The notes beneath the pieces were generated by a model that was not told where the DNA came from, made no database searches, and worked only from the letters and a program-made list of their open reading frames with translations. Both the position numbers and the translations under genes were made by a program. Below, one piece after another: positions 14,005 through 26,300 of a stretch of DNA of 64,000 nt (positions are counted from its first letter, which is position 1; every line of letters begins with the position of its first letter). This stretch comes from Solea solea (taxonomy: Eukaryota > Chordata > Actinopteri > Pleuronectiformes > Soleidae): positions 9,293,330-9,357,329 of the forward strand of contig NC_081151.1 of assembly GCF_958295425.1 (NCBI RefSeq), given 5' to 3'.

Positions 14005-14279
14005 ATTATTGTTATTATTATTAGTAAAATTATTATTTATAATAATAACAAATAAAACTGTTAAAATGGTAACTATTTCATATCAAACTAAAGATTGGAG
14101 ATACATTACTAGACTAGAAAGGTTGGAATTTGATTTAGCTTCAAGTACATTTTAAAACTGATTATACAGTTGCAACTTATACCCTATAAGTTCACGTATT
14201 TATTAACATTAGGTTTTTTCTCGTGACGTATCATCTCTGATGCTCATTATTACATAATTAACTTCTGATAATCTGGGCA

Positions 14280-14611
14280 GCCAGCCAATGATATTCTGAT
14301 CTGCTGTCAGAGGTGCGTTCGATGAGTGACTCTGTACATGCCGCTTGCATCTCCCATGAACATTACGTATCTCCGCCCACACGATTCTCTCCTGATGTAC
14401 AAAACGTTCGAACCATATCTTTGGTTCGAACCACGTGAGACGTCAGTACGGTGTGACGCACATTCTCTACGTTTCAACATAGCAATGCTAACGCTTAGCT
14501 AGGATATCGCTGGTGTGTGTGTCGCATGTCGCCATTTGACATCTTGTCTGTGGGGAAATAGTCCTGGCCGGTGTGGAAGACCTCGCTACCATTTCATCGT
14601 ACTTGTCTGGG
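14280..14611 (+). promoter_or_regulatory. senp2: senp2 promoter and 5' UTR with palindrome
   Basis: This CpG-containing stretch precedes the first ATG of the SUMO protease gene. It holds a CCAAT motif (about 14,285), a perfect dyad with 10-bp arms GTTCGAACCA and TGGTTCGAAC (14406-14415 and 14422-14431, 6-bp spacer), an E-box CACGTG at 14432-14437 and an ACGTCA motif just after. These are motifs seen in the sequence; activity is inferred. No TATA box is placed convincingly. Confidence 0.5.
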
Positions 14612-17600
14612 ATGTATGGATGGATAGTTGACGGAATCTCGTCGCTGTTTGAGCCCATTACGGGGCAAAAGCCCACTGAGTGGCCCGAGAAAGGGAACGT
14701 TAGCGCGGAGGAGTCCACTCGACCTGACATCAGAGCAGCGAAGCAGCGGCAGGAGAGTCACGGCAGAGCAGCCAAACGGAACTACCAGAGGTCGGTTCAC
14801 GGCAAACAAATCTACGTATAATAACCGTAGAACAATACGCCCTCACATTCACCTGTTTGGGCTACATTTGGAAGTCGACTGCTTGAAAATTTCCTAAAAA
14901 TGTCAATTTAACTCAATGATAGGTAGGATAAATGAAGGATAATCAGTGAACCAATAATGTATTATATGGTGGTACATATATTACCTATCATGCCTCATGG
15001 CTGCAAATAACGTTATTTCAAACTCTTACCTGGTTACGAAAACCGTTTGCCGCAATCAATTTGATTCCCAGTGACGTATAATACGCAATTAAGAATAATA
15101 ACGGTGCTAACGGTTCCACAACGTAAGAAAACTCTGCCGGTTCACGTTGCGAGCCGGCACTTACATGACCACTCTATATTGTTGTATCATATCAGTCCCT
15201 CTATATACACCGATCATAGCTATCATGACATTAAAGGTCCAAAGGTCCACTGTGGTCTTTAAAGATTAAAACAAAGGTCCACGATACCACACACTCATTG
15301 TTCTATTGACGGATAATGATTTATTTCTTGAGCAGTCAATTAGTCAATACAATGCAGGTCTGAAACAATTACTGGTCTATTATCTATTAGTCTATTACTA
15401 AATTAATAAAGTATGTTGATATCGATTTTTTATTATTAAAAGAAGTTCTCTGATTTCTCAGCTTCTTAAATGTGAATATGTTCTTGTTTCTTTGCTCCAT
15501 ATAACAAATAAATCATTTAATTTGTTGATAAAACAAGACTTTTGGGACCATCATCGTTACTGATATTTACTTAAATAAATGCAGGAATTACAATGTGCTT
15601 CAATGTGTTTTAAAATCACAGTGTCAAAATAAATTGTGTCCCTTAAAACAAACAACCAATTGGATTCTTTTTTACAAAAACATTGTTTGATTGCCCATTT
15701 GACATATTTTGGCAAAGCTAGGACAAATAAAAAATAATAAACTTGAGTAAAATCATAGGATTAAACACAAAAAAGTACTGGTACAGCAGCTGACAGTGTT
15801 TATTTTGCCTCAGCCCTAGTTTATATTATAAGAACAGGCAAATTTGGTGCAAGTTTACGGTCACTGTCTCAAATTTTGGACACAAAATGAACTAATTTGG
15901 TTGCAATCTGGAGCTCTGTGTTGTACTTTCCAACCAATTGATTAATTACCAATTTTGTATTTTTCTGTTCCAGTGTCGATGTTGCAGACGGTGTTAGCGA
16001 TCCGGTAGATGCGAAAAGACGCAGACGAGGTTTGTCTACACTCTAAACAAAAGTAAACACTGATATTCATTTGTTAAGTATAAACACATGAAGGTTGTTT
16101 ATTTGTGGTTTCAGATGTAGTCATCAGCTTTGTGAAGAAGACTGTGGTCGGGGTAGCAGGTCTGCTCAGGCTGCGCAACCCTTTGACAAGCAGGCGTGAA
16201 AAGTCCAGACATTATGAAGAGACGCAGGTTTGTCTTCTGTCAACCTATAATTTAAGCCCGTGCTCAAAAATACAGCTCAGTGTTTAAAGCATTTGTTCAT
16301 CTTGTGTGTTTTCTTTAGACATATGTTAATGATCTATCCACCTACATACTCATCTTTTTAGTTTGCCAACACAAATGTAAATAGATATTACTTGAAAAGG
16401 TGTTTTTGTGTGAGAGACAGACTTTAAATTATATTTTTATGTCAGACAATATTTTAGAACAGTGTTCTCAAAGTTGTGGCCCGGGGGCCACATGTGGCCC
16501 TCCAAACAATATCAAGTTGTAACGAGTTATTTTGCACCATAAATATGTTTTTTTTATTGTGAATATTGTTGCATATTAAAACAAGCACTTTTATTTTGAA
16601 ATGATCCAATCCAATCCAACTTTATTTGTAAAGCACTTCAAAACAAACAAAGTAGACCTGAGTGATGTACAGGATAATGAATAAGTATAAAGACAAAAAA
16701 GCTCACACGAGGCAAGGGAGTACATATAAAAAAGGGATCAATACGGCACATTGATATATCATTTTGAGCTCATATCGTCCACCACGACTGTTGCTTTTCC
16801 CAAAAAAATGTTGGCTGTTTTTTTTACTTGACTGGCCCCCAACTGACCAGACGAGACACTCAGTGGCCCACAGGTCATTTGAGTTTGAGACCCCTGTTTT
16901 AGAGGGAAATGTTCTACTCAGTCCAAACAAACAGGTTCCTGTGTATGAAAGCAAGTGAGAGTAATGCAGGGTCCACATTGTCTTGAGCTTAGAGGAGCAG
17001 CTTCAAGATGCTTTCAAGAAGCCTTGTAAAATTGAGATAGATAGTTTGAGTTTTCCTTCAAACTATCTAATTGCAACTTAAAGAAGAATATGCCCTGCAA
17101 GTCAGGTAGTGATTTGAGACTGCAATCATTGGTTCAAAGTATTTCAGAAAAGAAAGCAGACAGTAATTACGACCAGAACATGTTTGATGCCCTTGTGTTA
17201 TATTTGTCTTTGTCTTTCCTTTTTTGAATACAGCCTGTCACTCTGATGGGGATAGATGAGCTCCACACTTCTTGGCTGAACGGCACTGAGTGGAGAATGG
17301 GTAAATGAGGGCAGCCACATTCCTCCCTGCATAGTCCTCCTTAATAATATTAACAATAATCCCAATCCCCCTTTTTTGTTTTTGTTTATTCAGCAGATAA
17401 ACCAGTGGGTAGACTGAATGACAGGGGTGTCAAAAATCCCTTTCAGAGCTCCTCACCTCCTTTAATGAGGAAATACAGGCAAGTGGTCCAGTATTTGTGA
17501 TTTTCCTTCTCTCTTTCCACCAAGCACTACAGTTCAGAACAACTTGCCACGGTGCACTTTGGAACGGTGCACTCTGATCTAAGTTGAGTTTCCACTGTGG

Positions 17601-20600
17601 AGTGTGTGGACCAAATATGTCAATTATGTAGCTATTCAAGTATAATGCATTAGCTATTTAAATAGTGTAACCTCACACCAGCATGACACAGTGTAGTAGC
17701 TCCCCAATAAATTCCACAAAAAGAAGGTGACACAGTAAACAAAGAGCAGCAATGGAGGACATCCAGCATACAGTGTTCTTTCTTCTTGGCCAAGCGTGTG
17801 AGAATGGTGATGATTCTTGTTCCTGCTACAGTGTGTTCACCTCCACCCTGTAGTGTCGTACCACTGTGCTTGGAAACGGAACCAAAACCTGGGATTATAT
17901 GGCTTGCTTATATTTTGGCCCCCTTCTCAACATTTGATATTGGAAATGCAAATAATTGTGTGACATAGCTAACTGAATTGAACTGTACTGCTTGGTGGTA
18001 ATGGTGCTCTGCAGTCTACTGAGATTATATCTGTTGAGTGCCCTTTCTCACAAATTTGCCCTTTTTTGCATGTAGTGGGACAGCGCTGTCTGTTGGTCTC
18101 CCTGAAAGGGGAAAGGACAGGGATAGGAGAGGCTCCCTCCAGCTGCTGCCCTCGCGGTCTGCTCTGAGGGGAGGAACCGCCAACCCTGATCCAACCTGCA
18201 GTGGCTTTGGACACAACCGCTACTACAAGCCCAGTCTTACTGTGGAAGAGGTAAGTTTGGTTTGTAGAAAAAGCACATTTGTCACAATTGTCTATGCTTT
18301 TAAAAATATTCATTTGTAAAAATAAGGGTTACACTTGAAATGACCTCACAAACCACAGATCCTGCTTCTCAGCACAGCACATTCAGTATTCAGCATGCAG
18401 TTTTGTGTTTGATTCACCAGGAGAATAGTCTCAGTAACAATGCTTTGATTGTGTCTATATGTCATGTGTTTGTCTTGTGCCTTTAGGCCATAAAACAGAA
18501 TAACAAAGAGCACTACAGGCGCTTGCTGGAGATGGTGACAGAAAAATACAGCAAGAGTCAGCCACTGCCTTTCAATCAAACAAAACCACAAGAGTGGGTA
18601 TACGTTTTGAATTTACTAGGATTTGTTTTAGAAATTCCACCAACATCCACTCAGCAATTTACATTTAGGCAATAACCGAGTTGTTCTTACTGGCCCTATT
18701 TTCATTTTAATTCCAGTGAGTCGCTGTCACAGAGTGATTACCAACCTGCTTTGGGGAAAACCTTTGAGTCAGTGCCCAGGAAGATGGTTTGCCCCGGTAA
18801 GATCCTTTTATAGATCTTAAACAAAGGAGATGCATCTATGATCTATAAATGTATTGCTTGACAGAGCCTATTTTAAGATGAGGGTCACTGCATATAAATA
18901 ATGTTATACTGTTTGTGAAGTCAAAGACTAAACAGAAGCAGATCAATAATGTCATTATAATATCACATGACCACAATGGCACAGCACTACACAATCATAA
19001 TTTTGTACATCCTAAAATGGCATCTATCATATAAGACATTAAACGGCTGTAAATTACACTTTGTAAAAGTATTACAGTTGGACTGACCTTTTGTTTCTGT
19101 TGTAAAGCTGCCCCCAGCATGTTTACATGGAGAAATGCATCTGCAAACAAGGACAGGTTGGTATAGTATATCTTTATAAGTGTGTATTGTATGTGTTGAT
19201 GAATTTGACTTCTCTAACCTCTTTCTAAATCCTCTCCAGGTGGGCTGGATTGACTTTCAGCAAGTCATTTACTGGTGGCTTTGAGAGCACACAGCCCGTC
19301 AGGAATGCAAAGGTAGCGATTTCTCTTGATCTCTCTCTCATCAAAGCTGATTTAATTATAGTTTTTAGCGAGAAAACCCATATGTTTTCATCACTCATGT
19401 CTGTCTGTGTGTTAGCAGAAAGAGGCAGCGGAGATAGACCTCTCTACAGAAGTAGCGACTCGTCTCAATCTCGTCGACAGAGAGTCTGCTGCTGTCGGCC
19501 TGCCTGACACGCAACCTGCACACACAACACATACAAGGCACAGTGATGAGGAGATGCCAAAGATGACAAAAGTGAATAAAAAAATTCAGAGACTCTGTCT
19601 GTAGTCAAGCTTGTGTTGAAGACTCGACGCATTGTTTATTTGACTTTGTGTATTTATTGTTTTTGTGTAGGAAATGGCAGTGGAGGTGTATGGTGCTTTG
19701 GCTCAGCGTGATCCTAATGTTGTTCTGAGTTCAGCTTTCAAACTTCGCATCACACAGAGAGACCTGGCCACACTGCAGGAGGGCGGCTGGCTCAACGATG
19801 AGGTAAGACTATTTTTTAATAAAGACAGGACACTTGGGATGCCAGCTCAAATTAGTTTTGTTTTTTTGTACTTTTAAATTCCTGTACAAAACTATCAACT
19901 TTTAGACCTAAAGATTTTTAGTCAGAAAAGACATGGATTAAGACAGTGGGCAAGTATCACCTAAAACGCAGCTTCCTCGTATATACTTCAGACACTGGTA
20001 TATAGAAATTAGGTTCAGATGGTGCAACAGATAAGGTGATTATTTATTTATTCTCCACTCCAATCACATACCGTGGTAAACACTCAAACTGTATTTCCTC
20101 CATGTACCACCAGAGGAAGCTGACGTACTACTGATGGTACACGTGCCACAGTGTCCTAAATGCTAGGACTATTTAGTGCAGGGGTGTCCAAACGTTCTTA
20201 ACGAGGGCCAGATTTGATGTTCCCTTCAGACCTTTTTTTAACAGTGAAAGTAACATGATTTAATTTAAATTTTTTATATTTTTAATTATAATTTTTTTAA
20301 TGGCAATGTAAGCAAATCTAAGCCATGCAGGAGTGTAAAAATTAAGAAAATCGTCCGTCCTGGAGTCAAATAACATAATTAAATAACAGGAGATGTATAC
20401 GTGGACTTTGGTTTCAAAGCAGATAAATTATAAAACCAAAGCTGCGGGCCTCACAAAGCCTGACAGACTTTGGACATGTCTGATTGAGTGTAGTGAATCT
20501 TTGTTGAAAATAAAAAGAAGAATGTAATCAAGGAACTGCAAGGGTAGAGTTTATTTGCAGGACATACTGTGTTTGTGACAGATCATTTTTGCTGCGGGAC

Positions 20601-21774
20601 GCACATGGGTAACATGGAAAAATTAGTTGTATTACGCAGTTGTATTAAGCAAACCCGTCCAGTGTAATACCAATAAAAAAATTGTGAGCTAGTGGGCTAA
20701 CTTATCAGAACATAGTTGAAGTGTTTGTGTGACCAATGTCTGCATTTTTAACATGTTTCTCTTTTATTGGTTGCCCTGCAAAGGTGATAAACTTCTACAT
20801 GTCCCTGGTCATGGAGCGTTGTTCTAGAGACACAGCAGGATTCAAAGTTTACTCGTTCAGTACCTTCTTCTACCCAAAGCTGCGGGGTGGAGGAGGTGGA
20901 CAGCCTGGAGGACACACTGCTGTGAAGCGCTGGACTAAGGCCGTGGACCTATTTCTGTTCGACCTCATCCTGGTCCCTCTGCATCTGGGTGTCCACTGGG
21001 CAATGGCTGTAAGTCAGAATAACACATATCTTTCTTGCTTACTGTAATGAATCTTTGTCATATTTGGTCACTTGACCTGCATTGCACCAGTTCTCTGTCA
21101 AGTGTCATGTGACAAAGTAATTAATGTATAGCATGTTTTAACTTTTCTCCTCCCACCTACTTTGATTCCAGGTGATTGATTTGAAATTGAAGACAGTGAG
21201 GTCATATGACTCAATGGGCCAGAGGCATGATGACATCTGCAGTCAGTTGCTGTGAGTCTTCATTGTGTATTTTAAGATCTACTTAAATGGGCGAGTTTAA
21301 GTATGTTTTCACACAATCACCTGTATTATTCCAGGCTCTATCTTAAAGAGGAGCACAAAGCAAAGAAAGGTCGAGAGCTCGACGCTGCCAAATGGACTGT
21401 TGGAAGTTTGAGGACCACTGTAAGTTGAGTTTACAGAATGATATGCCGTTTAAACATTTTCCTCACAGTGAGATTATTTATTTTATATTATATATGCCCT
21501 GCAGGAGATTCCGCAGCAGAAAAATGGCAGCGACTGTGGTGTTTTTGCCTGTAAATATGCTGACTACATTGCGAAAGGAAGGGCCCTCACCTTTAAACAG
21601 GTATGTACCATATATTGACCAAATTTTTATTTATTTTGTATACTATATTTATTTAAATAAATATATATAAAAAAAAAAACCTGAAAGCATCATCTGCCTC
21701 TTTCTCTGCAGTGCCACATGCCTCTCTTCAGGAAGATAATGATTTGGGAAATCCTCAATCAGAAGCTGCTATAA
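14612..21774 (+). CDS. senp2: Sentrin/SUMO-specific protease, SENP2-like
   Basis: C48-family cysteine protease that matures SUMO precursors and removes SUMO from targets, mainly at the nuclear envelope. Exons: 14612-14790, 15974-16029, 16115-16227, 17234-17300, 17397-17478, 18076-18250, 18487-18593, 18717-18796, 19108-19156, 19240-19312, 19419-19571, 19671-19802, 20784-21008, 21172-21251, 21335-21419, 21505-21600, 21712-21774. The start [13 protein letters not shown] resembles the MYRWLV opening of SENP2 and is the first ATG. The catalytic domain covers the last six exons (SSAFKLRIT onward). The triad is intact: His in GVHWAMAV, Asp in YDSMGQ, Cys in [14 protein letters not shown] segment before the protease domain and synteny with tra2b favour SENP2 over SENP1. 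A glycine-rich insert ([11 protein letters not shown]) sits in the catalytic domain. Intron 17479-18075 starts with GC. Confidence 0.92.
16460..16896 (+). mobile_element. Non-autonomous hAT element in senp2 intron 3
   Basis: The ends are imperfect inverted repeats: CAGTGTTCTCAAAG at the left and GAGTTTGAGACCCCTG at the right. They are flanked by a near-perfect 8-bp target duplication, TTTTAGAA (16452-16459) and TTTTAGAG (16897-16904), as expected for hAT transposition. No transposase is encoded. The inside contains a CCAATCCAATCCAACTTTAT segment common in fish repeats. A second copy in opposite orientation is at 35,942-36,420. Confidence 0.8.
20179..20482 (+). mobile_element. Short hAT-type element in senp2 intron
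   Basis: A 304-bp element with inverted ends, CAGGGGTGTCCAAACG at the left and CTTTGGACATGTCTG at the right. It is flanked by 8-bp duplications ATTTAGTG (20171-20178) and ATTGAGTG (20483-20490) that differ at one base. There is no coding capacity. It sits in the intron that splits the catalytic domain of senp2, so it is probably neutral. Confidence 0.75.
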
Positions 21775-22625
21775 AGAATTTAAACACTCTCCACTCCATT
21801 ATCTGCCCAACAGAGACTTTCTTATTTGGAGCATCAACTGTGTATAGTAATTACAAGGCAAGGAAAAAAAAAAAAAAATGGGCCAAAGAAGTGGACAAAA
21901 TGGAATCCTAGGCCAATCGGTTCTGGTCTGTAGAAATCAAACACTAGTCTTAAGAGTTGAACTTGTCCCTTTTTCCTGTTTGGGAAATGTTAATGTGTAA
22001 TCTCTGAGTTGTAATTGGAGACGTTATTATGGTGTTAGAAATGTATGTATTGTACAAGCTTTGGCACTACTGACTGAATGACTGGTTTGTTAGTTTGACT
22101 GTTTTGAAGTACTGCCTGAAGTGCCTTCAGCCCTCTGAGTCACAAACCATTTTAATTCAGGTCATAGAACCTGGACTCAAAATAATTCATGATTGAGGTG
22201 GTTGTACTGAGCAGATTATTGGTGAAATTTGGCACGTCTCCAATTGCAAAATACATTCTCTGACATGAAAGGTGATGGAAAAATTGAAATACCTCTTCTC
22301 AGACAAAAATGCATGGTTGAGTGCTTGCAATATGAAAGATTTGCTATTATTTATGACGTGTGTGAATGAGAAAAGTGTTATAGTTAGTTTTTCCTCCATG
22401 AGTAGAGCGTTAATAGTTGGACGCCCATATGTAACACAAGGTGCTGTTAGTTCTGTGAGTCTTTTCCATGATCATTATACAAGAGGCTACTTAGGGCTAT
22501 GTCATTAAGTTACAGAATAGTACACTGCGAAACAAACTACTGCACACACATGCATGTTAGAGTTCATGCTTTAAAAATGTGATCATTTTGTTTTCCTCCC
22601 CTGTAATAAAGTATTTTTTTAAATT
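21775..22625 (+). terminator. senp2: senp2 3' UTR and poly(A) signal
   Basis: Non-coding sequence follows the TAA stop at 21772-21774. An AATAAA at 22605-22610, followed by a T-rich stretch, is the likely poly(A) signal. From here to about 23,180 I see no gene, only the TA hairpin at 22,872-22,931. Confidence 0.7.
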
Positions 22626-22871
22626 GTAGTTCATGCTGCTTTGGTGTTCTGAAGTTATGGTGAGTTGTAACATTATCCTTCAGTAAGACAATGTAATATC
22701 AGTCTGCCACAGTGAAAATAATAAATTATCAGCACCCTTTCAGAACACAAACTACGGCCTTTTTACAGTTCAGTCTCATAGACACCACTATGGACTTCAC
22801 TCGGTTTAGCCTGGATAACACAGTTGTGTTGGTACCTCTCATAAATGTATTTGTATTTTTGCATCACTGCT

Positions 22872-22877
22872 GAACAT

Positions 22878-22918
<41 letters not shown>

Positions 22919-22931
22919 TATCTCCATGTTC
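22872..22931. repeat. TA microsatellite inside an inverted repeat
   Basis: A run of TA dinucleotides (22881-22912, then ATATATA after one CA interruption) is bracketed by perfect 9-bp arms, GAACATGGA (22872-22880) and TCCATGTTC (22923-22931). The whole block can fold into a long hairpin or cruciform. It lies between senp2 and tra2b. Confidence 0.85.
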
Positions 22932-23320
22932 AAATGTGTCCCAAAGTAAAGGCCAAATATACAGTGAGTTTTCTAGGGGCGCCATATGCTATTATGGCAC
23001 ATCTATAACATAAGGACATATATCCAGTCTTGTATAAAATACCTAAAAGTGACTTGAGTTGAAGTACAAATGTCTTAACAGAAAATTACTTTGGTAGACG
23101 TTGAAGTCACTTTTTATATTACTTTAAACTGTATCACGTTTACGCTTTTATTCTGAAAATCAAACCGAAACAGGAAATCGACGTCATTCATTCGCGCTAT
23201 CCATTTCAGGTCGCATCGGTCTGACGTGCGGTGAATGTCGTACTATCGAGTTCGCTCAGTGGTCGTAGACGCTGTAACCGCGTACGTTTAATATATATTT
23301 TGTTTTCTAACAACGTAATT

Positions 23321-26300
23321 ATGAGCGACACCGAGAAAGAATTCAGGGAGCAGGTGAGAAGATGGCGCTTTAAACGGGACGATAATAAGCTCGCTAACTT
23401 AGCTTAGCTATGTGTGCAGGTCACAGAGTATTTTAAAGACTGTGCCTCCGACCTGCGAAAAGTATTGATGTTATGTATTAGATTAACCATGCCGTTTTTA
23501 GAGATTAAAATAATGTACCCGGTGGTTTTCTTAAGTCTACAATTTCGTGAAGTCATTATAACGTTGCTAGAGCTAAAGCACGGGCCCATAAAGCACAGCA
23601 GGTAATGTGCTTCACCCCCCGACCATCGCATATTCAATACTCCATAGCCGGTACCAACAATATTAAATATAAATTACTTGTCTATGTGTAGGTAAACATT
23701 CAGCGAATGACAGCTAAGTTTAAGTGAAGTAATTCAGGGCTGCAACTAAAAGTTTCTTTCATCGATTAAGTAGTATGTTTTCGATTGATCGATTACTCAC
23801 TTGGTCACTTTGGGAAAATGTTGGTCCTGTTTTTTTCATTTATTACATGTAATTATTGAATATAGAACAACATTTACAATTGAAATACAAATAATGCTAT
23901 TAATCTTTACATTACAATTTACAGTTGCAAAGATTTATTTACAAAGGAAAGTTACAGTTGATAATATTTTAGAAAGTGCCCAAACCACTTAATTGACGGA
24001 GTAGTTACTGATTTTTATATCCATTGAATAATCGATCAATCAACTCATTGTTGCAGCTCTCAAGATAAGAGAAAGCTAAATAGTTAACATGTATCAAGCT
24101 TACCTATGTTGTTTTCCTGTTTTTTGTACCATTGGGTTTTTAACAGAAACCAACATGCCTTATCACCCTTGTTTGTTCTTTGTTAAGGTTGAGGTTGGAA
24201 GAAAGAAAAAGGCGGAAGACGTTTCAGATGTGAAGTTGTTAATGTTTGAAGCTGATGGTGTTGATGCATGCTAATGTATTGGATGCAGAAAAGAAGCAAT
24301 CAAGATCTGTCCCCACTACTAGTGTTGTAATGGCAGATGGTAAATGGGGGAAGAGGAGGAAAAAGAAGTCATGTCAAAAAGAAGAAAGAAGACATGAAGG
24401 GTTGTTTTGAAGTAATGAAGTTAAAGAAGTTATGAAGTTAAGATCAGAAGTTTTCCAGGGTATGAGTAATTTCCTAACAATCTGCTATGTTATTACTCTA
24501 TTTCATCCTGTTTCTTTCTCTAAAGCATGCATAATTTGTTTTCTCTCTATATCAGACACATCACTGATCAGTCCCTTCATACAGCTTAGTTTTTTGTGTG
24601 CACAGTTATTTTCAGCTAAATTATTTCATTTGTACATTAATTACACATTAATTACAGTGTTTGACCTTACATAATCAAATTCCTTATTATACCATGTGAA
24701 ACCTGTTAAATGCTTAAATGCTACAATATGTTGAATTCTTTCTCAAAGTCATGTAGAGGGCGAACGCAGTCACCTTCTGTCCCCCTTACTCTTGTTTTTT
24801 TTTTGTCAAATGTTTGCCTTTAGAGTGGCTCTGATTGTGTGCTCTGGTCTGTCCAGGACTCAAGGCACAGCTCGCGGAGTGCATCCCCTCAGGGCTCGGC
24901 CAAATCTACCAGCCACTCGCCAGCACACTCCAAAGATGGCTCCCGCCATTCCAGGTCCAGATCTCATTCACGATCCAGATCCAAATCAAGGTAGGACGGG
25001 GGGAAAAGGTACTGTTTTTCAAATTTCAAGTAATTTAAGACTACATTTGTGTAATGCAAACAGATTTTAAACTCATGTTCATCCACAGGTCAAGGTCCCA
25101 CCGAAGCTCGCGCAGGCACTACTCCCGCTCTCGTTCACACTCCCACCGCCGACGCTCCAGGAGCCGATCTCGCAGCCAGGAGTATCGACGTCGCCGGAGC
25201 CATAGCCGCTCACCCATGTCAAACCGACGTAGGCACATTGGCAACAGGGTATGTAGAACCTTTCATATGCACATGCTTTATTTGAGGTTCCCACAGACCT
25301 GAATCTTAACAGACACACATCTAAGTATTTTCAGCTTCTTGTAAATACATCATGAGTGAAACCCCTTTGTGGGGTCTAATCTTGAAATGGGTTATCATTC
25401 AAATACCAAATTAGCTTGTTCATTTGCAGCTTTTTCAAAATTTCGCAACTTAGACATCAAATGTAAATATGCTACATAAAATACAGTTTGCATGTAGAGT
25501 AGTGTTTCCTCACATCTCCTTTTAGACAATTAGCTGCTGATATTCTTGGTCATTTGTTCATATTTTCCTCCTCTCTGTTCCAACAGGCCAACCCAGACCC
25601 CAACACCTGTCTGGGTGTGTTTGGTTTGAGCCTCTACACCACTGAGAGGGATCTGAGGGAGGTTTTCTCAAAGTATGGACCTTTGGCCAACGTCAACATC
25701 GTCTATGACCAGCAGTCACGCCGCTCAAGAGGCTTCGCCTTTGTCTACTTTGAAAACTCTGAGGACTCCAAGGAGGTATGGAGAATAAGATACCGTATGT
25801 ATACATTTTGTTTACTTCTTGTTTTTGATGAAGTATTGTAAATGTAAAAGAGGAGTGTGGAAACCTTGTGATATTTGTGAAAATTGTCAATCAGTGAAAA
25901 CCTCTGTCTCTGTTATAGTAGGATTGATAACCAAGTGTCACTTGCGCATCGTCTGTTTTTAAGAGATAATTGTAACGCTAAAATGAAGTCAGTAACAATA
26001 TTACACCTTTGTGTTTCAGGCTAAGGAACGTGCTAATGGAATGGAGCTTGATGGACGCAGGATCCGCGTGGATTTCTCCATCACTAAACGAGCCCACACG
26101 CCCACCCCTGGTATCTACATGGGGCGTCCCACATAGTGAGTGTTTCTCCACTGTGCTGATTCCATTGCAATATTTTTACACTTGTGTATTTGACATGCTT
26201 TGGGCTGCCAGTTCACTTAAATTCTATGTTTTAGTGGTGGTGGTGGTGGAGGCGGTGGTGGTGGAGGCGGTGGTGGTTCAGGCGGCAGCAGCAGTGGCGG

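Noticed and set aside
13616..14055. Several 60-125 codon open frames on both strands
   Set aside because: They lie inside the SINE and reflect its GC-rich body; no splice sites or family match.
14573..14611. Upstream extension of senp2 (13 extra codons)
   Set aside because: The extension starts with GTG, not ATG; the first ATG is at 14,612 and gives the family-like start MYGWIV.
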